64,000 nt of DNA, taken from contig JAPTOF010000010.1 of assembly GCA_028554755.1 (NCBI GenBank), forward strand, positions 1,190,501 to 1,254,500, written 5' to 3'. Positions 57,487 to 64,000 of the stretch are shown in pieces. A model generated the notes under the pieces. The model was not told the origin of the DNA. It searched no databases and worked only from the letters and a program-made list of their open reading frames with translations. This stretch comes from Cordia subcordata (lineage: Eukaryota > Streptophyta > Magnoliopsida > Boraginales > Cordiaceae). The position numbers and the translations under genes are program-made. Position 1 is the stretch's first letter. The number at the start of each line of letters is the position of its first letter.

Positions 57487-59444
57487 TCAATCCTTGTGTC
57501 CATCGAGGTTGAGGAACTTGGCGACACGCTCTGCTTTCGCTCCAGTTCTGTGGTCATAGTACTCAACAACTGCTGCGCCAGCTAACGCAGCGAGCGTGAG
57601 TGCTTGAGCGTGCAACCTGATTCGCAACAGAATATGATTATGATACTCGTTGTGGCACCACAATACAAGCTAGAGAAGAAATCAAGGAACATGAACATAA
57701 AACCCACCAATTCACATAGATGGTTAACTAGCTGTGAAGAATTGAGTATTCCAAAGAGTGAACACACAGACACCCCTCGAAAAAAATAACTTTGAAAGAT
57801 TCAACATTATAGAAGATTTGCTACCAGAAGTTTTGGAAAGCCAACATGTTAATACTCAACGAAAGAGTCGTTTTTCTGTCCCAAAAACTAGAAGAGAAGC
57901 ATTTGAATGCCAAAACTACTCCAGAGAATATCGCTTTTTATCAAAAATGACTGTACTCTCATAAAAGTATTAAAGAACACATCAATAATCAAGAAGAAAA
58001 CATATCTCTTCATGTTCTCCTTGATTCACTAACGAATATCACATTTTATCAAATGACTGTACTCTCATAAAAGTATTGATTGAATGTGCCTACTTATTCA
58101 ATAGGATCACGTTTGCAGCAGATAAATCAAAGTCAGCCCACAAGAGCAAACCGACAAAACCACAACATCAAAGAAGTGCTACAGACGAGGTAATTGTCCA
58201 AGAAACTATGTATCCAACTACGGGTGAAGCCACATCTGCGATGGAGGACAGATTTCTCGCAAACTAATGCAAATGACACATTAAGATAACACCCATAGCT
58301 TCTGTAAATTCGGACTGCACAATCCACAAAGGCACTCAAAACTACGTGTACGGGGTCAAAGGAGACATATACAAATGCAGCCTCACTCCTATTGTCAATC
58401 TCACTGATTATCTATGTTTTGGGCTCCTTTCGATTGATTTTTTTTTTTCTCTAACCGCTTTTTCTAAAACCTTTGGAAAAAGTGGTTTTTTTAAGATCTT
58501 CAAAGTTCTAACATCTAGAAAAAGCTGAAATTGAGCTTTTTTGTTTCCAAGAGTTTCAACTTTTTTTGAAATCTAATCCAAATGCTTAAGTCCTTTTCCA
58601 CGATAAAAAGCCAATCCAAACAGCCCTTTTACTTGAATAACTTTACCTTCACTGCAAAACGAAGAGACACTAGCATCATATTCGAATCTTTAACAGTTAG
58701 TATTAGAGTTACCACCTTATCTAAAAGCCTACCATCCAACTGTTCCACGATGTAAAATCATAAACCCCAAAACTACCTTATAATTAGTTTTAGGATAGAA
58801 CCCGTGATGCTTAACAATTACCTAATCCCCAAATCTCTAAAAGCAAATCAAACTACGCTTTTTATCTCAAAATCTAAAAACAAATCACGAGCCATAATCC
58901 CAAAATATGCCAATGAATAACTTCTTTATCATTTTCAATTGCATTAACATATAAATCCACAAACTATATAAGAGCCTAATTCAATCACAAACTGCAGCAA
59001 AGATTGTTCATTTCTTGCAATCCCTTAAAAACAACGATAGAAACTAAATAAAGCATGTCAAGAAAAAGATGAAATTTAATCATTTTACCAGGGAAAAAAA
59101 AAAGCAGAAACATGGAAATAAAAAACAAATAAAAAAAACAAAATAAAATAAGTTAAATTGCAAATATATTTATACCTAGCGTGAATAATCTTAACGCTGG
59201 TTTTCATGTTGGGCTGAGACCAATTGTACGCTATCGATCCCGCTATTCCACTCAGCCATAAACACCCTTCCAATTTCAAAATTCAACCCAAAAAAAAAAG
59301 AAGCAACAATTACGTCAGCAACCCGCCATCATCTTCACACACATACAAACACACACAGAAATACACACACATACCAACGGTTCGGAGCTTGTGTTCCACA
59401 ACCCATTCTCTGATCGACTCAATCTTGCTTTTCGCTTCTGCCAT
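57487..59444 (-). CDS. HIG1-domain (hypoxia-induced) mitochondrial protein
   Basis: Three exons, 59444-59375, 59266-59176 and 57616-57487, in frame, 96 residues, the normal length for the small plant HIGD/RCF-like proteins. The start is MAEAKSKIESIREWVVEHKL. The HIG1 domain runs LRTVGCLWLSGIAGSIAYNW (first span, about 20-42) with SQPNMKTSVKIIHARLHAQA, then ALTLAALAGAAVVEYYDH (second span) and a basic tail ending NLDGHKD. Family members are inner-membrane proteins linked to respiratory complex IV and low-oxygen response. Intron 2 is about 1.56 kb, large for so small a gene, and contains a MITE (58421-58626). Confidence 0.93.
58421..58626. mobile_element. MITE-like inverted repeat in the HIG1 gene intron
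   Basis: Left end GGGCTCCTTTCGATTGATTT and right end AAAAAGCCAATCCAAACAGCCC are imperfect reverse complements. It is related to the elements at 3874 and 61001. Confidence 0.6.
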
Positions 59445-59548
59445 TTTACCTTTTTCGTTTTCTCCTTTTTTTTTTTTTTTAAAGAAAAATTTTGTGTGCG
59501 TGTGCTTTTGCGTTTTGTTATATTTTGTGTTTGGGGGTGGAGAATTTT

Positions 59549-59556
59549 ATATTTAT
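59549..59556 (-). promoter_or_regulatory. TATA box of the HIG1-domain gene
   Basis: TATAAATA on the minus strand about 105 bp before the start codon. The A/T-only context and distance fit a plant core promoter. Confidence 0.55.
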
Positions 59557-60890
59557 AGTCTGAGGATTTTTCATTGTTAATTCTTTAATCACTAAATCTG
59601 TGGGCCGAATGAAAAGGCGGTTCCTCTAACACGCGTTGGAGAAAAGCGGGAAACCTTACGGCGTCGTTTCGAGTTCGGTTTTTTGGGCGGCCCACGTGGT
59701 TTTTGTCAGCATGCAAGTATGTGGTCGTATATTAGGCCAGCTAGGCACGGCCCAGAAGCGTTTTATTATTATTATTATTATTTTTTTTTTTGCGGGTCAA
59801 ACTTGACGACGACGTCAAATTGGGTAAGCTCTGACGTCTTTGGGCCCATCAACCGCGGTGCTAGCCCAAAAACTGACGATTTCGTGTTCAAGTATGGTTG
59901 ACACATCGTTTAACGAACTTATATGCAGGCGATGCTCACCTCCAACTCAAATATTTTTTTTTTTATTATTTTTCTTTCGACAGACGCTCACGCCATGAAT
60001 TTAAACCCAAGACTTCATGTCCGGGAGAAGCTGTTCTTAACCACTTGATCTATCTCGAATCTTCTCTAAATCAAATATTTATAGCTTTTGTCGTAAAAAA
60101 TTAGTTCACGTCTAAAAATCTATTTTATCTGATTGAGCTCCGATTAATGGCGGCCACGGCCCGAACTTATTAGACTAGGTACATTTCCAAGATTAGGCTT
60201 GCTACTTCAAATGGTATCTCGAGGGGTTGTATGTCATGGATAATAACTACATTTCTGTTCCGCATTTGCATAATCTAGTGCGATAAGCACTTCCATTATG
60301 ATGTAGTCATCTGAGATATGACTCTTGATACCAAGACTCACCTAACCTCTATCCAACGTTAGTAATTGCCAGACGTTAATCATAAGTCTTCGAATCATTT
60401 ACGCATGAGAGGCAAGAGTAAGACGATCTTAGCTTGAGCTTTGGATCAACACCAACGGATCAATATTAACATCTAAGGAGCTTAGAAAACAAAGTCGCAC
60501 GAAATTCCATGTTTTTGATGTAGTTATAAATAGATCTCTTGGAAGTACCCAACAACCGACACTTGAGCTCGTTACATAACAATTATTCATGTGCATACGA
60601 CATCAAAATCTTGCTTTGGGGCTTATTTTACAGATTTACAGTGAATAGTGGAGACTCTTTCTATGAATACGCCCTTGTAAGAAACCTGAAGGAATCAGTG
60701 TGACCAAATTTATGGATACATACAAGCAAAAAAAATATACAAGTAAATATATATGGCCTGTTGTATAAGATGACAAAATTCCTGCAACCATTTTGAATGG
60801 CACCTCCTTTCCTCTGGCTCTCAATAAGCTGCAATTATTCACAATCAGTAACTTGTGCCAGGACTGAAACTTTTCGTGTCTGATTCAATC
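59557..60890. other. Gene-free stretch between divergent/tandem genes
   Basis: Promoter side of the HIG1 gene, then sequence with a (TTA)n run at about 59763-59783. No supported gene up to the stop codon of the LIN-like gene at 60891. Confidence 0.4.
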
Positions 60891-63511
60891 TTAAAGGGGA
60901 ATCCAACCCTGTTGCATTTCATGTTGCTTGTTAGTGTAAGTACAATCATATGGCACAGAAAGATAGTAGAAAACAAATATTAGTGTAATGAACATTAAGT
61001 GCTCGTTTAGATTAGTTTTTCTTGAAAGTGTTTTTTCCTATAACTTTTGAAAGAAATGCTCTTCTGACAAGTTGAAATTTCTGACTCTCAAAAAAGCTAA
61101 ATCTTTCAGCTTTTTCTAGAAACTTGTCCAAATACTTTACTTATTGTAAAAAAGATGTAATCTTTTTAGGAAAAAAGTATTTTTTTAAATTAAAAAAAAA
61201 AAAAAACTAATCCAGACAGGCCCTAAATCAGATAAGCTGTTCGGCGAACCTTGATCAGTCCTGCTGCAGTTCCACATATGATCATATCATTGGCAGAGAG
61301 CAGACTTGTTACTCTGCTGCCAGCTGATAATCTTCCAACTTTATGCTGTGTTCCTCCCCTCAGCCAAATCTGATTGGTATGTTTTTATGAGTTAGCATTA
61401 TTCAATATAATATCATCAGAACAATGTGGTTCTTGAAAAGAAATGTTTGTGATTATCATCATGATGTATGTCTTTGTGCCAAGGCCTTTCCTGCATAAGA
61501 TTAAGTTTGAATCTTGCTTGGAAGTCCAGAAAAATGTGTTGTATGTGGTTCATAAACTAGTATCACGTGCTTAAATGATAATTCGAGATAAGCATTTTTG
61601 GCCTTGTTAATTTTTCGTCTGAGACACCTCACTCTCAATCTTTCAACATAGGTCTCACTCTGTCAAAATTCTAGGCTTGGGACGTGACAGACCGATCTTG
61701 ACACTGGCTCAATTTACAAAGAAGATGTTTGTTACCTGAATGTTGCTTGATGATGTACTGCAATTCAAGTATATAAAGTCTTCCACTACTTCCATGGCAA
61801 GTATGTTTGATCCCCTTTCAGGCACTATTGATATTTGTGGTTTGCTGTTTCTTTTCCAATCCTGCACGATTGTTCTGGTGACTCAAATGAATATCCATTT
61901 GAAAAAGCCATATAAACTGTTATAGCTCTTACCTTTATCTTTGATCCTTCAAGAACCGCACCGGCACTGTAAAGCCAGTCCTTGTATATGGCAAGTGAAT
62001 TGACGGGCTTACTTTGCATCACCCATTTCTTTGATGGTGCTCTGATCTCCAGCTGCCGGTTCGGTGCTATGGCTAACTCCTGAATCAAGTAGTATGTTAC
62101 ATAATTAATTGTTGAATGCTTTTCTTGGTGGACAAACCCAGAAATATACCTGTATGCTTGAGTCTATGCAGCCTGCATAAACTTTTCCCTTTTCCAGCCT
62201 CATGCATTTGACACGCTTACCCTTCAAAATGTCATTGGCTTTTCTTGCTTTATCAAACACCTGAAGAAGTGAATTTTTATAGGAATCAATTAGTGATCTT
62301 AATAGGAATTTCATGTTGCCCCTCATGCAACTCATGTGCTTCATTTCTTGCTAAATAACTAATGCCACGTTGAGATTCTCTGGTACCTTCATCTTATGGC
62401 TTTTTGTGATTGTGAAAATCTCTTCTCCCCAAGTGCCTATACTTTCGATTGCATCCTTTGTTTTTATGACCTCAGAACATTCAAGATTTGCTTGAGCCAT
62501 GTGCCAAATCTGTGGAATGAAGTCTGTTATTCAAGATGATCAATGCAGTCTTTAGCTCTCAAAACCAATGTAAGAGGTAATTGTGAAGTTTAATAGGTTC
62601 CTCGCCTTGATTGTTTTGTCAGAAGATCCACTTAGAACACAATTCCCTGGTTCAAAAAGAGAAAAACAAGTCACAGCCTTTTCATGCTCCTTACTTTCCC
62701 ATACAAGTGTGGCTGTCTGTCCCTTGATTTCCCATACCTGTAACATAACACCACAGTTATAATGATTCTCGAGATTTGTTGACCCTCTTTTTAGAGGAGA
62801 CAGCCCTTGACTAAACTGAGGGGCATTGTCAAATTCATATAGCCGACCTCAACCAATGGAGTAAGGCTTAGTTTGGTTTGTTTTATGTTGACCCTCTTCT
62901 TCTCCCAAATATGGCATATGGCTAACAGCTAAATTTGAATAGTAGCCAATATTATTTCCCTCTTCCTCTACCATAAGCTAATTTGCTAGAAATCACACAC
63001 TTGATCTGAAAGAATCAAATTGAATGAAAAGATAAATTTGAGACTATTAAGAATCTGGTTCACAGACCTTAATTGAACCATCTGCATATCCACTGCAAAG
63101 CTGTCCCTTGTAGTAGATGAGTGCAGTTACAGCTCCACTGTGGCTATCACCTGCCTCCAGGACTTGTGTATGAACACAAGATATTCTCTGCTCTTACCAT
63201 TTGAGGTAAACAAGAAGTTGTTAAATTTCAATCAACCAATTGTGTATATATATGTTTGTGTGTTGTACTTTTATGTATGAAATATACTAGTAAATGCTTC
63301 AAGGCTGGTGCTGCTATATCATTTCCAGTTTGCTTCATTGGATTACTGGGCTTAAATAGAGTGAAATGGAGATGAATTTTCGCACTCACCCACTTATTGG
63401 GCTGAAGATATTCTGCTACCTTCAATAACTCCTCTGCCATCCAGATGGTCCCCGAAAGGCGTCTCAATGACTCTCTTACTCCTTCCGAGAAATGAAAAAG
63501 TTTCTTCATCC
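60891..63511 (-). CDS. LIN/CERBERUS-like WD40 protein, C-terminal part
   Basis: Exons in transcript order: 63511-63390, about 63203-63069 (start uncertain), 62737-62606, 62509-62387, 62260-62150, 62079-61933, 61861-61736, 61369-61250, 60908-60891. Segments match the C-terminal WD40 region of legume LIN/CERBERUS and related plant WD40 proteins: VHTQVLEAG, GAVTALIYYKGQLCSGYADG, EHEKAVTCFSLFEP, SGSSDKTIK, GKRVKCM, KVYAGCIDSSIQ, EIRAPSKKWVMQSKPVNSLA, IYKDWLYSAG and the end GLIKGWIPL. LIN has an N-terminal U-box E3 domain and is needed for rhizobial infection; whether this copy has a U-box cannot be seen. The first listed exon starts with two bases of a split codon, so upstream exons exist. One donor (62605-62604) is GC. 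Confidence 0.82.
61001..61222. mobile_element. MITE-like inverted repeat in a LIN-like gene intron
   Basis: The left end GCTCGTTTAGATTAGTTTT and the right end, read in reverse complement, GGGCCTGTCTGGATTAGTTT enclose 222 bp. It belongs to the same family as 3874 and 58421. Confidence 0.6.
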
Positions 63512-64000
63512 CTGTGGAATAAAAATTTCAACTAAGAATATGCATAAAACAGCATTGACCGCATTTTTATTTTTTCCCTGCTAAAGGGTATAGTTAAAAC
63601 TAGGATTCACGAATTGAGGAGAAGCAAGACAATTTGCAGCACTTAGTATTCAGCATGATCATGTGCAATAGATGGCAAGTTCATGGTGTCATCTACCCAA
63701 GAATAGTGGTTTACATACTTTTGGGGGGTATTAACAATAGGGTCTTCCAAAATTTGTATCAGTTTCCTCGTTTTGCGGGCAGAATAATAAGTGCTTTCCC
63801 AATAGAACTTTTTAAAATATTCTGTCACCATTTATAACGATTCATATATCTCATCAGTGATGGATCTTATAAGAAAATTAGACTCAAAGTAACAACGGTC
63901 TCATTGTAAAACCAATTAGGGCAATTCTTGACATAAGTACTATTCTGGCACTATCAAGTAAATGAATTTTCAATGTCTAGCTGTGCCAAGCGCTGAAACA
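63512..64000. other. Right edge, probable LIN-like intron and upstream exon region
   Basis: Lies upstream of the first assigned LIN-like exon. A minus-strand open frame (63831-63643) holds STYYSARKTRKLIQILEDP and could be an exon, but a donor at GTATGT would leave two bases while the next exon needs one. It is therefore left unassigned. Confidence 0.4.

Noticed and set aside
63643..63831. Additional exon of the LIN-like gene
   Set aside because: The frame is open, but the available GTATGT donor gives the wrong phase for the next exon and the peptide is not one I can match.
1..64000. CRISPR array, operon-like defence system or biosynthetic cluster
   Set aside because: The window is plant nuclear DNA with intron-bearing, functionally unrelated genes; no spaced direct repeats or adjacent pathway genes were found.

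Overview
The window is AT-rich nuclear DNA of a flowering plant, most likely a eudicot. The genes carry many short U-rich introns and all belong to plant families. Intergenic space is long and full of poly-A/T tracts, (TA)n microsatellites and eroded transposons. No bacterial, organellar or CRISPR-like content was seen. The species cannot be named from the sequence; a phylloplanin gene fits a dicot but is not diagnostic.

Layout from left to right: a type I pectin methylesterase (244-2096, +); a decayed LINE-type reverse-transcriptase tail (2626-3480, -); a RING-H2 ATL-type E3 ligase (5818-6729, -). The ATL 3' half and its downstream flank have a second copy 10.6 kb away (14598-17097), which holds only a broken RING gene. 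Between the copies lie a tRNA-related SINE with a clear target-site duplication, MITEs, a second LINE relic with a SINE fragment inserted in it, and a small conserved plant gene of unknown function (13474-14386, +). From 17.1 to 22.1 kb there are only repeats. The 18-exon peroxisomal multifunctional protein gene MFP2 spans 22117-28567 (+). After it come a single-exon gene with a Cys/His N-terminus (31935-33125, +), a DUF761-type gene (38988-39629, +), a long perfect-looking hairpin repeat (40708-40936) and a phylloplanin gene (41533-42618, -).

The right third holds a GC-rich island inside an inverted-repeat element (44681-45842), a UDP-glucuronate decarboxylase gene (46642-50556, -), a hAT-like element (51765-53294), an NBS-LRR relic (53378-53700), a Mutator-like fold-back element (54797-55301), a HIG1-domain gene (57487-59444, -) and the C-terminal part of a LIN/CERBERUS-like WD40 gene (60891 to about 63511, -) that runs towards or past the right edge.

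The genes do not form a pathway or cluster. Two act on cell-wall polysaccharides (pectin de-esterification; UDP-xylose supply), and the others are ordinary housekeeping, signalling or defence genes. The most unusual features are in gene structure and repeats: the decarboxylase gene appears to use three intron classes (GT-AG, one GC-AG, and one AT-AC with U12-type 5' and branch-site motifs). I saw no convincing new multi-gene system.
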